From a virus: 31,866 nt of DNA. Below the pieces are notes generated by a model that ran no database searches, had not been told where the DNA came from, and saw only the letters and a program-made list of their open reading frames with translations. The DNA lies in the IMG/VR virus record IMGVR_UViG_3300046777_000349, positions 1 through 31,866 of that record; one strand, given 5' to 3'. Position numbers and translations under genes: made by a program. Positions 14,771-23,568 of the stretch are shown piece by piece; within the stretch, counting starts at the first letter, position 1; every line of letters starts with the position of its first letter.

Positions 14771-15678
14771 GCAAATCCTGCCTTGCGGCAAGCGACACAA
14801 CTGCCCTTCGTAAGACGTAGGCTGATATGGCCGTGAGCGCACGGCAACCCCGTGAAGTACTCCTTGGCCCCTTCGGTCTTGGCCTGCTGTCGGGTACGCG
14901 GCAAATGCTTGAACTCTTCGGGGACTTCTAAGAGCTTCGCTTCTTGGTCCGCGTAGAAAAACTGCCACCCTGCCAGTTTGCCCCTACTCAGCGGCTTCTG
15001 CGCCTTCATCGCCCGCACAAGCATCGGGTAGGGAACGCCAAGTTCTTCGCCAGCCAACGCAGTGCCTGCAAAGTCCCGACGTGTTCCGTCTGGCAGAACC
15101 GCGTAGATAGGACGGCGTAGCTTGGTCTTTGCTCCCTCAGTATGGGTACGCCCTTCCCAATGGCTGTAGTGCCCTGCAGCGGCGGCGGCTTGAATCTTTG
15201 CGCGGCCCTCCTCCGAAACCTTACGGCCTGGGGCTTTGGGCTTGCCGCGTTGCGCGTCCCCAATTTTGGCTTTGGTCTCTTCGCTGACGGTTTTACCAAA
15301 ACGGTAGTGCTTTTCGCCTCCGTGTTTACCTTTGCGATTTGTGCTTATCCTTTGTTTTGTTTCCGCTGTTAGTTTGATGCCGGTGCGCATACCAACAGCA
15401 TCGGTGTTGATGTTGTAGCAGTCTTCCTGCCCAACCACCTTATGCAAGTATGTATTTTCGATATCAAAAGCGTTCCTGTCTGGCGCAATCTCCTCAATGA
15501 CCTCAAACACAAACATCTCTTCGCCGTACTTGTTCCATGCCGCTTGTAAGCGCGGGTTCTTGTGCTCGTTGCGGCGCAGTGCGTACTTGTGTTGCCACTC
15601 TCGGCGGGCAAAGCTCTCGGCACTGCCGATGTAGAACTTGCCGTTTGCCATGTTGGTGATGCGGTAGATGACGGCCAT
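14767..15678 (-). CDS. GIY-YIG homing endonuclease with NUMOD3 motifs and C-terminal zinc motif
   Basis: The 303-aa protein has an N-terminal GIY-YIG nuclease domain. The motif is degenerate in its first half (VIY at 3-5, then KFYIGS with YIG at 16-18), with catalytic-type Arg at about 25/26 and Glu at about 74 (FDIENTYL). Residues about 100-165 hold NUMOD3-type DNA-binding repeats (GIKLTAETKQRIS, KTVSEETKAKI, RKVSEEGRAKI), then an IENR1-like helix-turn-helix region. The last about 30 residues carry a C-x-H-x-H plus CxxC zinc-type motif (C280, H282/H284, C294, C297). It resembles T4 Seg/free-standing homing endonucleases, which cut cognate sites in related phages and spread by repair. It sits between the capsid gene and the next virion gene with its own promoter and SD. 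Confidence 0.9.
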   Translation of the reverse strand: MAVIYRITNMANGKFYIGSAESFARREWQHKYALRRNEHKNPRLQAAWNKYGEEMFVFEVIEEIAPDRNAFDIENTYLHKVVGQEDCYNINTDAVGMRTGIKLTAETKQRISTNRKGKHGGEKHYRFGKTVSEETKAKIGDAQRGKPKAPGRKVSEEGRAKIQAAAAAGHYSHWEGRTHTEGAKTKLRRPIYAVLPDGTRRDFAGTALAGEELGVPYPMLVRAMKAQKPLSRGKLAGWQFFYADQEAKLLEVPEEFKHLPRTRQQAKTEGAKEYFTGLPCAHGHISLRLTKGSCVACRKAGFA

Positions 15679-15705
15679 GCGGGGGCTCCTGGTTGGTAAA
15701 GTTTG

Positions 15706-15734
15706 ATACTAGCCTACTGAACGTCTGTCGTCAA
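15706..15734 (-). promoter_or_regulatory. Candidate sigma70-type promoter for homing endonuclease
   Basis: On the minus strand TTGACG (15734-15729; 5 of 6) and TAGTAT (15711-15706; 4 of 6) are separated by 17 bases, just downstream of the post-capsid terminators and about 28 nt before the endonuclease start. It is the best sigma70-like match I see in the leftward module. Confidence 0.6.
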
Positions 15735-15767
15735 GCCTTCCCGAGCCTTGTAACTTAAAAGACATTA

Positions 15768-15812
15768 AAAAAGCCCCCGAAGGGGCTTTTTGCCTCAAAA
15801 ACCGAGGTTTTT
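15768..15812 (-). terminator. Tandem intrinsic terminators after major capsid gene
   Basis: Two hairpins follow the capsid stop. The first (15797-15812) pairs AAAAAC with GTTTTT. The second (15768-15791) pairs AAAAAGCCCC with GGGGCTTTTT around a 4-nt loop and ends in a run of T on the minus strand. The second is symmetrical and could also stop rightward transcripts. Together they isolate high-level capsid expression from the endonuclease and tail genes. Confidence 0.85.
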
Positions 15813-15835
15813 TGCCGTTTTTGACCCGTGAGGTG

Positions 15836-16744
15836 TCAAGCCCCCGGCGAGCCGTAGATGCCGAGCGGGTCCGAAACGCCAAACGAATATCGCTCTCGCG
15901 CCTTGTAACGGTTGTTGCCCGTATCAAAGTCGGTGTCCATCGAGGTCGCCAGCGGCACGCGAACAAAGTGCTTCAGACCGTTGGGCACATCCGTGGTCAG
16001 GAACCACGCATTGCTGTCGGTCAAGAAGTGGTTGATCGTGTAGCCTTCCGGGATCGAACCGTTGTTCTTCAGAGCGTTGATGTCGTTGTCGGTGGTGCCA
16101 ACGCGCAGGCTGGTCTCCAACAGACGAGTAGAAACGAACTGCAGAGCAGGCGGAACAACCAGCTTGCGGGGCTTGGCAGCAATCAGCAGACCACGCTCGT
16201 CCGTCCAAGCAGCGATCTGGATCACAGCCGCTTCAAGGGAGGTTTCGTTCAGGTCTGCAGCCGTCGCGGGACGGTTGCTGTTGGTGCCACCGGAGACCAG
16301 CGGGTGAGCGGTCGAGAACAGAGACTGTCCGTCACCGTAAACAACAGCGGGAGAGAAGCCGTTGTTCAGGATCGCCGCAGCCTTCACCTGCTTGGTGTAG
16401 GCCATACCACGGGCCAGAGCCTTGGTATAACGAGCCGAGAGGCTGTCATACAGGTTGTCTTCCATCGCCTCTTCGGTGATGGAGAAACCGTAAGCAATGG
16501 TTTCGTGGTTGTAACGAGCGGTCCAGGCTTCCTGCGCATTGTCATACGCGATGGCTGCACCTTCGTTCTTCACCGGGGCGGCGGAGAAACCAGAGAGCTT
16601 GGTTTCCTCTTCGAACGAACGCTCGGAGGTCTCCGTCTCGTAGATCTCCTTGTGCTCTTCGCCGTAGCGCTTGTACTCCATGCCGAACAAGGCGTTCAGG
16701 CCGGGCAGGAGTTCCTTCAGTAGTTGGGCACGTGAAATTGCCAT
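15836..16744 (-). CDS. Major capsid protein (Mu gpT-like fold group)
   Basis: The 302-aa product begins MAISRAQLLKELLPGLNALF and has blocks typical of a major head subunit: YKRYGEEHKEIYETETSERS, GFSITEEAMEDNLYDSLSAR, a loop with LFSTAHPLVSGGTNSNRPA, and a C-terminal RYKARERYSFGVSDPLGIYG. These are features of Mu-gpT-like HK97-fold capsid proteins. About 300 residues fits that group. The gene is followed by a strong double terminator, as expected for the most abundant structural protein, and preceded by decoration-like and scaffold genes. The SD is GGAG 9 nt before the ATG. Confidence 0.9.
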   Translation of the reverse strand: MAISRAQLLKELLPGLNALFGMEYKRYGEEHKEIYETETSERSFEEETKLSGFSAAPVKNEGAAIAYDNAQEAWTARYNHETIAYGFSITEEAMEDNLYDSLSARYTKALARGMAYTKQVKAAAILNNGFSPAVVYGDGQSLFSTAHPLVSGGTNSNRPATAADLNETSLEAAVIQIAAWTDERGLLIAAKPRKLVVPPALQFVSTRLLETSLRVGTTDNDINALKNNGSIPEGYTINHFLTDSNAWFLTTDVPNGLKHFVRVPLATSMDTDFDTGNNRYKARERYSFGVSDPLGIYGSPGA

Positions 16745-16757
16745 TTTGAGTTACTCC

Positions 16758-17567
16758 TTAAGCAACGTAGTAGCGATGAGCGCCGAAGGTGATCTTGACG
16801 AGCACTTCAGAGCTTTGCACCAGAGCCAGCGAACCGGAGGCGGTGGTGTTTGCTGCCATCGTCAAGGTTTGCGCGGTAGTGGACGAAACCGTTGCCAGCG
16901 TGCTGACAACGCCAACCCACTGCAACTGGCCCGTAGCTGCCACCAACTGATACATATCCGTACCAACCGGAATCACCTGACCAATCGACAGACCGGACAC
17001 AACGATAGAAGTCGTGCCAGTGCCGCTGACGTAGGTGCAGCCCGTGTTGATTTGCGTATCAGGCACAAGACCCAGAACGCGGAAGTTACCAGCCGAAGAG
17101 GTAGCTGCAACCACACCACCAGCAGAGTTGCCAGTCGAGGAAGAACCGGTGGAGGTGTTACCCGCCATGTTCTGACCGACCAGAAGCTGCGTTGCCGAAG
17201 CGATGGTAGGAGTGCCAGCAGCCGTCACCACAGCAGCCTTGAAGACCGTATCCGGGTCGTCGCAGATGATGGCTTCGATGTCCCCAGCCAGGGTGTTGGC
17301 AGGGTAGTACTGGGAGAAACGCTTCTGCTTGGTCACCGGGTCGGTGTACGAGCAGCCCAGGAACACACCAACCGCAGCGTTACCTGCAATGGTGTTGGCC
17401 AGGATGGTCACAAAGCCGCTCGAAAGCTGGACAAAGTCACCGTAGTAAATGGCAGTGCCATAGTTGTAGGCAATCGGGTACTCTCGGGTAGAACCTGAGA
17501 ATACCTGACCACCAATGAGGTTTACGGGTTTGAAGCCGTAAGGTGCATCAATCGTGGGGTATCCCAT
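16758..17567 (-). CDS. Head decoration-like structural protein, 269 aa
   Basis: This Gly/Ala/Thr/Val-rich protein starts MGYPTIDAPYGFKPVNLIGG and is predicted beta throughout (YGTAIYYGDFVQLSSGFVTI; VFLGCSYTDPVTKQKRFSQY), ending EVLVKITFGAHRYYVA. Proteins with this N-terminus sit directly before the capsid gene in many uncultured phages and are annotated as structural. A head-decoration role is inferred from position, composition and size. AAGGAG lies 6 nt before the ATG. Confidence 0.75.
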   Translation of the reverse strand: MGYPTIDAPYGFKPVNLIGGQVFSGSTREYPIAYNYGTAIYYGDFVQLSSGFVTILANTIAGNAAVGVFLGCSYTDPVTKQKRFSQYYPANTLAGDIEAIICDDPDTVFKAAVVTAAGTPTIASATQLLVGQNMAGNTSTGSSSTGNSAGGVVAATSSAGNFRVLGLVPDTQINTGCTYVSGTGTTSIVVSGLSIGQVIPVGTDMYQLVAATGQLQWVGVVSTLATVSSTTAQTLTMAANTTASGSLALVQSSEVLVKITFGAHRYYVA

Positions 17568-17582
17568 CTGAAACTCCTTGGA

Positions 17583-18029
17583 TTACGAGCCGCGTCCGAA
17601 CGAAACCTCAGAGCGGCGCTCCTTGAACAGAGGCATCCGGGGATCGTTCTCGCGCATGAAGTTGTTGTCCACTGACTGCATCTGACCATCAGCTTGCCGC
17701 TGGTAGTAAGCATTGCGCTGCTCAGTGAACTCCTTTGGGGTTTTGCAAAGCAGCAGACCACCGATTTCAATGCTGTCAGGGAAGCGACCTGCGCCGATCC
17801 CCATCAGTTGAATCTCGGGATGCTCGCTTGCTTTCACAGGCTCCCAGCCCTCGCGAAGTTTTGCGGAAACATTGCCTGGGTCGTTGGTACCCAAGGTGCT
17901 GACGCGAATCCAACGAAACGAATAGCCATCTTCCGGGTTCGGATCAGGCAACGCTGTAGGCGGCAGCCACTGCTTGGGCCTCTCGGCCTTTGCTCGGGTG
18001 TCCAGTTCGCGGGAATTACGTTCAGCCAT
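17583..18029 (-). CDS. Conserved protein between scaffold and capsid genes, 148 aa
   Basis: The product contains EDGYSFRWIRVSTLGTNDPG, then LREGWEPVKASEHPE and GGLLLCKTPKEFTEQRNAYY, ending in a charged tail with RSEVSFGRGS. I recall homologous proteins with an RW-R-S start and an EGWEPV block in the same place in pelagiphage-like genomes, without an assigned function. It overlaps the scaffold stop by 8 bases. It may be a minor capsid, scaffold partner or internal virion protein. Confidence 0.7.
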   Translation of the reverse strand: MAERNSRELDTRAKAERPKQWLPPTALPDPNPEDGYSFRWIRVSTLGTNDPGNVSAKLREGWEPVKASEHPEIQLMGIGAGRFPDSIEIGGLLLCKTPKEFTEQRNAYYQRQADGQMQSVDNNFMRENDPRMPLFKERRSEVSFGRGS

Positions 18030-18942
18030 TTTGTCTCTCCAACTTCGCTACTTCAAGTGCGTACTGTTGCGGGGTAAGTCCATATTTCTTCGCCAACGCA
18101 AGCTGTGTTTGCGTCAAACGAATCTTTCCGGTTCCGGTAGTACGGGCTGCAGAGGCCACAACCGTAGTCGGGCGCTTCTGCTTGGTGTCTGCTCCGCCGA
18201 AGATTTCGGGGAACTGGGTTTTCATGCGACCGTCAATCTGGTCGAAGTACTCATCCGAGCGAGGGTCGGTGCCCCCGTTGACTAGCTTCTGGTGCAGCCC
18301 TAGTGCGTAGCTGGTGTATTCCTCAAACCCCGGTTGACCGAACCACTGGTTTTTTGCCTGCCAGCGCAGGGACTTTTCATCCGGTTGCACCTGGGTTTGT
18401 GGTGCTGCTTGCGGTTGTACCTCATACGCAGTCTCTTGTAAAGGCTGGGGCCGCAAATTTTTTGCAGCCTGTACTTCCCAAGTGGCTTCAACAAGTGCCT
18501 CTTGCGCGGCAATCATGGCGTCGGTGTCGAACGCCTCTTGCGCCTCCTTCAGTCGCCGCCTTGCATCCGCAAGCTTTGTCTCGGCTTCCTTGCGGGCAGA
18601 AGACACGAGTACTTCTTGCCCCTGATTGACGTTGCGCTTGAGGGCGTTGTTCTCGCTGATCAGGTGTTGCGCAAGACGCTCAAGCTCCGCTTTCTCGCGG
18701 GCTACAGCCTCTTTCTGACGACGCTCGTCATGTCGTGCGTGCGTCAACTCCTTGATGCGCGACTGCACCTTCTCGGAGTACGACTCAATCTCATCGTCGG
18801 TCGGGTCGGCAACCTCCTTGTCCAGCGGCTTGCGGCCACGGTCTTTTTCAGGGGTGTCATCGACAATCTCGATTTCGACTTCGTCAGGGGTCTCTGCGGC
18901 AGTGTCTACTGCCACTTCATCTGGAAACTTGAATTCGCTCAT
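18022..18942 (-). CDS. Capsid scaffolding protein
   Basis: The 306-aa product is acidic at the N-terminus (EVEIEIVDDTPEKD). It has a long charged coiled coil (about residues 55-145, including RHDERRQKEAVAREKAELER), a Pro/Gln-rich linker (about 155-185) and a small basic C-terminal helical domain (LTQTQLALAKKYGLTPQQYA). This is the classic layout of phage scaffolds, whose C-terminal helices bind capsid subunits. Its position between portal and capsid genes supports the call. No protease signature is seen here, so scaffold exit without cleavage (as in P22) is possible. Confidence 0.82.
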   Translation of the reverse strand: MSEFKFPDEVAVDTAAETPDEVEIEIVDDTPEKDRGRKPLDKEVADPTDDEIESYSEKVQSRIKELTHARHDERRQKEAVAREKAELERLAQHLISENNALKRNVNQGQEVLVSSARKEAETKLADARRRLKEAQEAFDTDAMIAAQEALVEATWEVQAAKNLRPQPLQETAYEVQPQAAPQTQVQPDEKSLRWQAKNQWFGQPGFEEYTSYALGLHQKLVNGGTDPRSDEYFDQIDGRMKTQFPEIFGGADTKQKRPTTVVASAARTTGTGKIRLTQTQLALAKKYGLTPQQYALEVAKLERQNG

Positions 18943-18952
18943 GTACTACTCC

Positions 18953-19351
18953 TTATGCCCGTTGAATACCGCGAGGATCTTGGACAACTGCTTCGACGCT
19001 GTCGTCGTTGATGATCCGCCACTCAGTCCCGTGAATCTTCAAGCGTGTGCCCGTATTGGGGCGAACAAGTATGAAGTCACCTACCTTGCAGGATGCCCCT
19101 GAGGGGAAGCGCAATGGGTCTTTGTAGCAGTCGGGTCCCATCTTGGCGACAAACAACACAGGACTCATGACCTCTTCAAAGTGCATGGTCTGCCCTGCCT
19201 TTGCGAGTCCGCTTTCGTACTCGTCGTTGGCTTTAGGAAGCATACACAAGAGGTGATAAGTCACCGGGTCTGGCACCTGTCGGGCCTTCTCGGCATCATT
19301 TTGTGGCAGCACCGTAGTGCTTGCGCCATCACTCAGGAGTAGTTCACTCAT
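18953..19351 (-). CDS. GroES-like co-chaperonin
   Basis: The start is the ATG at 19351 (MSELLLSDGAS), which has GGAAGA as SD and overlaps the upstream stop by 8 bases; a longer frame starts 30 nt earlier. The 132-aa product shows a GroES-type fold pattern. A Gly-containing loop (ESGLAKAGQTMHF) is in the place of the mobile loop. A strand follows (MSPVLFVAKMGPD), then the signature CKVGDFILVRPNTGTRLKIH, comparable with KVGDIVIFNDGYG of GroES, and EWRIINDDSVEAVVQDP, comparable with EVLIMSESDILAIVE. Phage co-chaperonins such as T4 gp31 cap host GroEL so the capsid protein can fold. The location between portal and scaffold fits. It is longer than the 97-aa host protein. Confidence 0.78.
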   Translation of the reverse strand: MSELLLSDGASTTVLPQNDAEKARQVPDPVTYHLLCMLPKANDEYESGLAKAGQTMHFEEVMSPVLFVAKMGPDCYKDPLRFPSGASCKVGDFILVRPNTGTRLKIHGTEWRIINDDSVEAVVQDPRGIQRA

Positions 19352-19538
19352 CGTCGTCTTCCGCTTTCTGTGCAAGGTCAAGTAAATAACGCTCCGCGAT
19401 GGCTAGACCTTGAATGACACCGCAGAGTTTTTGATACTCATCGAAGCTGCGACATGCTCCGCCGGAAAGCGAATCGGCGTAGTTGTTCATGTCCGCACGT
19501 AGCTGCTCTCGCAAGACTTTGGCAAACTTTTCCATCAT
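19344..19538 (-). CDS. Small helical 64-aa protein, unknown
   Basis: The frame starts ATGATG, overlapping the portal stop (ATGA), and ends overlapping the co-chaperonin start by 8 bases, so it is embedded in the head operon. The product (MMEKFAKVLREQLRADMNNY, then a Ser/Gly/Cys-containing turn and a helix LAIAERYLLDLAQKAEDDDE) looks like a helical hairpin with an acidic end. I do not recognise a family. Confidence 0.65.
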   Translation of the reverse strand: MMEKFAKVLREQLRADMNNYADSLSGGACRSFDEYQKLCGVIQGLAIAERYLLDLAQKAEDDDE

Positions 19539-22003
19539 TTGTTGGCTCCTTGCGCCCTGGCTTTAGCTACATCGATACCCATCCTTACACCTTCGCGTTC
19601 TTGCTGCGCGATGAGATTGGCCTTGTCACGCTCGATGTCGGCCTGAGTCTTCATAGCCCGAAGCTCCAAGTCACCCTTGACCCGCTCTTCGTCGAGCGCT
19701 TGCTTGTCGGCCTGTGCGGCGGCATCGAGGGCCATCTTCTGCGCCTTAAGCTGCGCCTCGGACTGCTTGATCTGCAACTCCTGCTGGCGCAACTGAAGCT
19801 CCATCTGCTGAAGCTGGAGCACGGGGTCCTGGGCCTGCTGCTGAGCCTGCATCTGTGCGGCCTTCGCCATGTCCTGCTGGAGCACCTGCTGTGCTGCCTG
19901 CGCCATCATGCTGCTGAGCGCGATCTCCACCTGCGGGGGCAGCTTCTCGTCCTCTGGCGGCAGCGACATGCCCAACTGCTGCTCGATCTTCTGACGCATG
20001 AGGTAGCCAACGTGCTCCGCGACGTGTGCAGTGAGCGCGGCCTGGATCTGCTGAGCGCGAGGGTTCTGACCGATGAACTGCGCCACCACCGGGTCCTGCA
20101 GCAGCATCATGTGCACCTGGATGTGGGACTGGTGGTCCTGGTGCAGGAACGCCTTCATGGGCTTGTTCTTCAGCACGTTCTGGTTCTCAGTCACCGGATC
20201 CTTGGGCAACTGATCCTCCTCGATGGGCACAAGCTTCTCGGCGTTCTTGATCCCCAACACCTCCAGCATGGAGCGATGCAACTGGGGCAGGTCGTAGATG
20301 TCCGGTGCCATCTGCGCCATCTGAATGACGGCTTGGTACTGCACCACGCGCTGCGACATGGTCGCCGCGTTGGGATCGCTGACGGGGATGACATCAACGA
20401 GGTCGTAGTCCGCCTTCTTGGCCTTTTTCGACCCGTACTCGGGGTCGTAGGTGTAGTCCGGGTCCGTGTAGTCACGGATGATGGTTTTGAGGAGCTTCAA
20501 CTCCTGCTTGAGCGCGTAGTGCGTGCGAGCCTGGACTGCCGTCAAGACCTTAAGCTGGCGCTCCAGCAACGCCAGCGTGGTGCCCACAGGCGTCTGTGCA
20601 GACATGTCCGACACCTTCATGTCGGCAGTGGCAGCGAAGCGTCTGCCTTCGTCCACGATGTTGCCGAGCAACTGGTACAGAACCGTGGAGGGCTCCTTGT
20701 ACGGCAGCGGCAGGATGTTGTCCCGCAGGGCACCAGAGGGGATGTCCACATCCCGGAACTCGCCCGGGGCGATGGGGGTGTCGTCACCCTTGATCCGCAG
20801 GCCACGGCTCTTCAAGCCGCCAGGGAGGTTGCTCAACGTGCCTGCGTCAACTAACTGACGCATGATGCTCGTCGCGCTCTTGGCGAAGCCGCCGATGAGG
20901 TGGAACAGGCCGAAGCCATACGCGCCGAAGCCGGGGATGTACTGGTAGTGAACGAAGTGCTGGCGCTTGAGTTTGAGCTTGTCGTCCTCGTTCCAGTTAC
21001 GCCGAATAGCCAGGATGTCGTTGGTGCCCTTGACCAGCGTGACCACGTAGGGCAGCGCAATCTCAGAGTCCTCACCCTCACCGTACGGATCTTCCGGGAT
21101 GCACAGGTCGACGTGCACCTCATACAGCGTGAACCTGTCGTCGTTCAGGTCGCTGAAGCCCGTCTCCTTGTCTTTGGCTTTCTGGATGTCGGTCATCGCC
21201 CGGTCAGGCTCACCCAACTCCACGTCGCGGTAGAACCCCGCAGCCTGCAGCTTGAGGATCTCGTTCTTGCTCTTGCGCATGACGTGCGTCAGGCGTCTGC
21301 ATGTGTCGAGGTCTGTGGTGCCGTAGGGCAGCAGAATGTCTTCTGCAGGCACGAACATGGAGACCTGACGCTCCAGGCTCGGGTCGTAGTACACCTTCTT
21401 GAACGCACTGCCTGTGGCAGGCAGGCTCCAGAGCATGCGCTCGTGCTCTGGGCGAAACTCCTTCATCGTCTCGGTCAACTCAAAGTTCATGTCGTCCTGA
21501 ACTCGAATCGCCGCTTCCTTGACGTCTGGCGTCTCCTTGCCAATGATCTTGGTACGCACCGGCCCCTGCGCAGGGAACGTCTCGGTGATCATCTCTGACT
21601 GGAACCGCACCACCGCTTCGGTGATCATGGGGTGGAACACACCACACGCGCCATTCCACGGCTCGGTGCGCTCCTCGATCTGCAGGCCCAGGAGCTTCAA
21701 GCCCTCGGTGTAGGCGCGTTCCCAGTCTTTGCGGGAGTTCTTGTCCTGGTCGATATCGCCCTCGATGTCACCACCGATGGTGTTGAGCGTGCCTTCATCA
21801 AGCTCGTCGGCAAGGTTAGCCGTGAAGTCACCACTGCCCTGGCTGGTGGGCGTGAGGTCAATCTCCAAGCCGTCGATGCCGATGGTTACGCTCTCGGGGT
21901 CCTCGATCTCAATCTCGATGGCAGGCTCTTGCGACATGGCGTCGTCCAGGCCCATGGGCAGAGAGGGGTCGCTGTACAGCGCCTTGTCGATGTTCGTTGC
22001 CAT
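19535..22003 (-). CDS. Portal protein (P22-like, long form)
   Basis: The 822-aa product has a portal-type core: DWERAYTEGLKLLGLQIEER, EPWNGACGVFHPMITEAVVR and FQSEMITETFPAQGPVRTKI near the N-terminus, and PGFGAYGFGLFHLIGGFAKS further on. The last about 130 residues are an extremely Gln/Ala/Lys-rich helix (QQVLQQDMAKAAQMQAQQQA), like the C-terminal barrel helix of P22 portal that extends into the head. Length and barrel argue for a podovirus-like portal. The dodecameric portal is the DNA entry channel and nucleates head assembly. It lies 11 nt after the large terminase stop. Confidence 0.9.
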   Translation of the reverse strand: MATNIDKALYSDPSLPMGLDDAMSQEPAIEIEIEDPESVTIGIDGLEIDLTPTSQGSGDFTANLADELDEGTLNTIGGDIEGDIDQDKNSRKDWERAYTEGLKLLGLQIEERTEPWNGACGVFHPMITEAVVRFQSEMITETFPAQGPVRTKIIGKETPDVKEAAIRVQDDMNFELTETMKEFRPEHERMLWSLPATGSAFKKVYYDPSLERQVSMFVPAEDILLPYGTTDLDTCRRLTHVMRKSKNEILKLQAAGFYRDVELGEPDRAMTDIQKAKDKETGFSDLNDDRFTLYEVHVDLCIPEDPYGEGEDSEIALPYVVTLVKGTNDILAIRRNWNEDDKLKLKRQHFVHYQYIPGFGAYGFGLFHLIGGFAKSATSIMRQLVDAGTLSNLPGGLKSRGLRIKGDDTPIAPGEFRDVDIPSGALRDNILPLPYKEPSTVLYQLLGNIVDEGRRFAATADMKVSDMSAQTPVGTTLALLERQLKVLTAVQARTHYALKQELKLLKTIIRDYTDPDYTYDPEYGSKKAKKADYDLVDVIPVSDPNAATMSQRVVQYQAVIQMAQMAPDIYDLPQLHRSMLEVLGIKNAEKLVPIEEDQLPKDPVTENQNVLKNKPMKAFLHQDHQSHIQVHMMLLQDPVVAQFIGQNPRAQQIQAALTAHVAEHVGYLMRQKIEQQLGMSLPPEDEKLPPQVEIALSSMMAQAAQQVLQQDMAKAAQMQAQQQAQDPVLQLQQMELQLRQQELQIKQSEAQLKAQKMALDAAAQADKQALDEERVKGDLELRAMKTQADIERDKANLIAQQEREGVRMGIDVAKARAQGANK

Positions 22004-22014
22004 GATGTGGTCTT

Positions 22015-23568
22015 TCAGTAGTACGCAGCCCGTCGCAGGCTGCGGAAGTGTCGGGGCTCCTCGGGCTCATCGGACGGCAGGCGTATGAAGCCGCCGTTGC
22101 GCATGCGCATGAGCGCCTGGGTCATCGTATCAACATAGTCGTCGTGCTCACCAGCGGGGAAGGCCGCGACCTCCTCCACAAGCTCTCGGGCCCAGCGGGT
22201 GTCTGGCACCCACACACGGCCTGAGGTGAACATGTCGGACACCGCGTTCAGGCGCACCACCTTGTCGTTGCTGGTGCCTGTTTTGCCTCGGCTGGGGCTG
22301 AACTCACTGATGGGTATGCCCATCGACCGAAGCTCCTGAATGAGCGGCGCTCCAGCAGCCTTCTTCTCAATCAGACACGCGTCTGGTTCCCACTCGCGGT
22401 AGTACTCGCTGGCACGCTTTTTGAGATCTGGGAATGCCCACCGGCCTTTGATCGCGTCGAGCAGGATGATGTGCGCGTTATCATTATCTTCCTCGTTGAA
22501 CCACACACCCCACGTGGTGCAAGCGCTGTAGTCAGCGCTGGTCTTGGTCTCGTGCGCGGTGTCCCACGACTGGATGATGTACTCGCAAGACGGTGGGCGC
22601 TCTGGCTCCCATATCTTCCACATCTCGCGCTTGATGACCGCCGCCACCTCCGAGGTGGGGTTCTGCATGTACTGCGCCTGCCAGAACCGAGGGTCCATGC
22701 CTGCGCGTTTGGCCTGAAGCTGCTCCAGGGGCCACTGCTCGGGCCACAAAGACTTCTCCTGCGGCGTGTGCTCATGCAGGATGGCCGGAAGCTCCACGAT
22801 CTCCCAGCGGTCAGCGTCGGGATTCTTGATCTGATGGCTGATCAGCATGCCCGTGAGGTCCAACTGAGACCACCGGGTCATGATCACAATGATCGCACCA
22901 CCCGGCATGAGGCGCTGCAGCGGTCCTGTCTGGAACCAACCCCATGCCGCATCAAACGGCGTGCGTGTACCCGCCTTGATGTCCTGTTCTGAGTGCGGAT
23001 CGTCGATGACGAAGAGGTCGGCTCCGCGACCAGCAATAGAGCCCCCTACGCCTACGGCGTAATACTGGCCTCCTGCAGAGGTAGACCACTTACCTGACGC
23101 TTTTTGGTCCTCAGAGACCTGCGTATCGGGGAAAATGGTGGCGTACTCGGGCGTTTCGATGAGGTTTCTGATGCGCCGACCGAAGTCTTCTGACAGAGAC
23201 GACGTGTGCGTCCCCATGATGATCTTCTTATGGGGAAATTTGCCTAGAAAATAGGCAGGAAACAGGTAAGAACTGAACTCAGACTTACCCATACGAGGCG
23301 CAATGTTGATAATCACGCGCCTTTTGGCCCCAGAAATGACATCCTCGAAGATCTGCGCCAGTTTTCTGTGGTGAGCGCCTTCCTTGAAGCCCGGATAGTT
23401 GAAATGAGCGAAGCCCAAGAGGCTGTTTTGGGCGGATGTGATGCGATGTCGGCGCTCTTTCTCTTCTAGGAGATCAAAAAGCTCCATTTTCTCCCGCACA
23501 CTCATGGTGGGGAGCGCAGCCTGGATGGCCTGCGCCTGCTTGGGCGTCAGGAAATCAGGCAGCTTCAT
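22015..23568 (-). CDS. terL: Terminase large subunit (ATPase-nuclease)
   Basis: The 517-aa product shows the two-domain packaging motor. The ATPase has Walker A-like APRMGKS (about 90-96), Walker B LFVIDDP (about 185-191, with the tandem acidic end) and coupling motif IIVIMTRW (about 226-233). The RNase H-like nuclease has D336 in IIQSWDTAHE, E401 in ACLIEKKAAG and the acidic cluster HDDYVD (about 475-480). It translocates DNA into the prohead and cuts concatemers. The start overlaps the upstream gene by 14 bases. The packaging strategy (headful or cos) cannot be read safely from sequence alone. Confidence 0.96.
   Translation of the reverse strand: MKLPDFLTPKQAQAIQAALPTMSVREKMELFDLLEEKERRHRITSAQNSLLGFAHFNYPGFKEGAHHRKLAQIFEDVISGAKRRVIINIAPRMGKSEFSSYLFPAYFLGKFPHKKIIMGTHTSSLSEDFGRRIRNLIETPEYATIFPDTQVSEDQKASGKWSTSAGGQYYAVGVGGSIAGRGADLFVIDDPHSEQDIKAGTRTPFDAAWGWFQTGPLQRLMPGGAIIVIMTRWSQLDLTGMLISHQIKNPDADRWEIVELPAILHEHTPQEKSLWPEQWPLEQLQAKRAGMDPRFWQAQYMQNPTSEVAAVIKREMWKIWEPERPPSCEYIIQSWDTAHETKTSADYSACTTWGVWFNEEDNDNAHIILLDAIKGRWAFPDLKKRASEYYREWEPDACLIEKKAAGAPLIQELRSMGIPISEFSPSRGKTGTSNDKVVRLNAVSDMFTSGRVWVPDTRWARELVEEVAAFPAGEHDDYVDTMTQALMRMRNGGFIRLPSDEPEEPRHFRSLRRAAYY

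Noticed and set aside
19454-20854. A 466-codon Leu/His/Arg-rich open frame on the plus strand opposite the portal gene
   Set aside because: It mirrors the Gln-rich C-terminus and body of the portal; composition is typical of an antisense shadow and there is no start signal.
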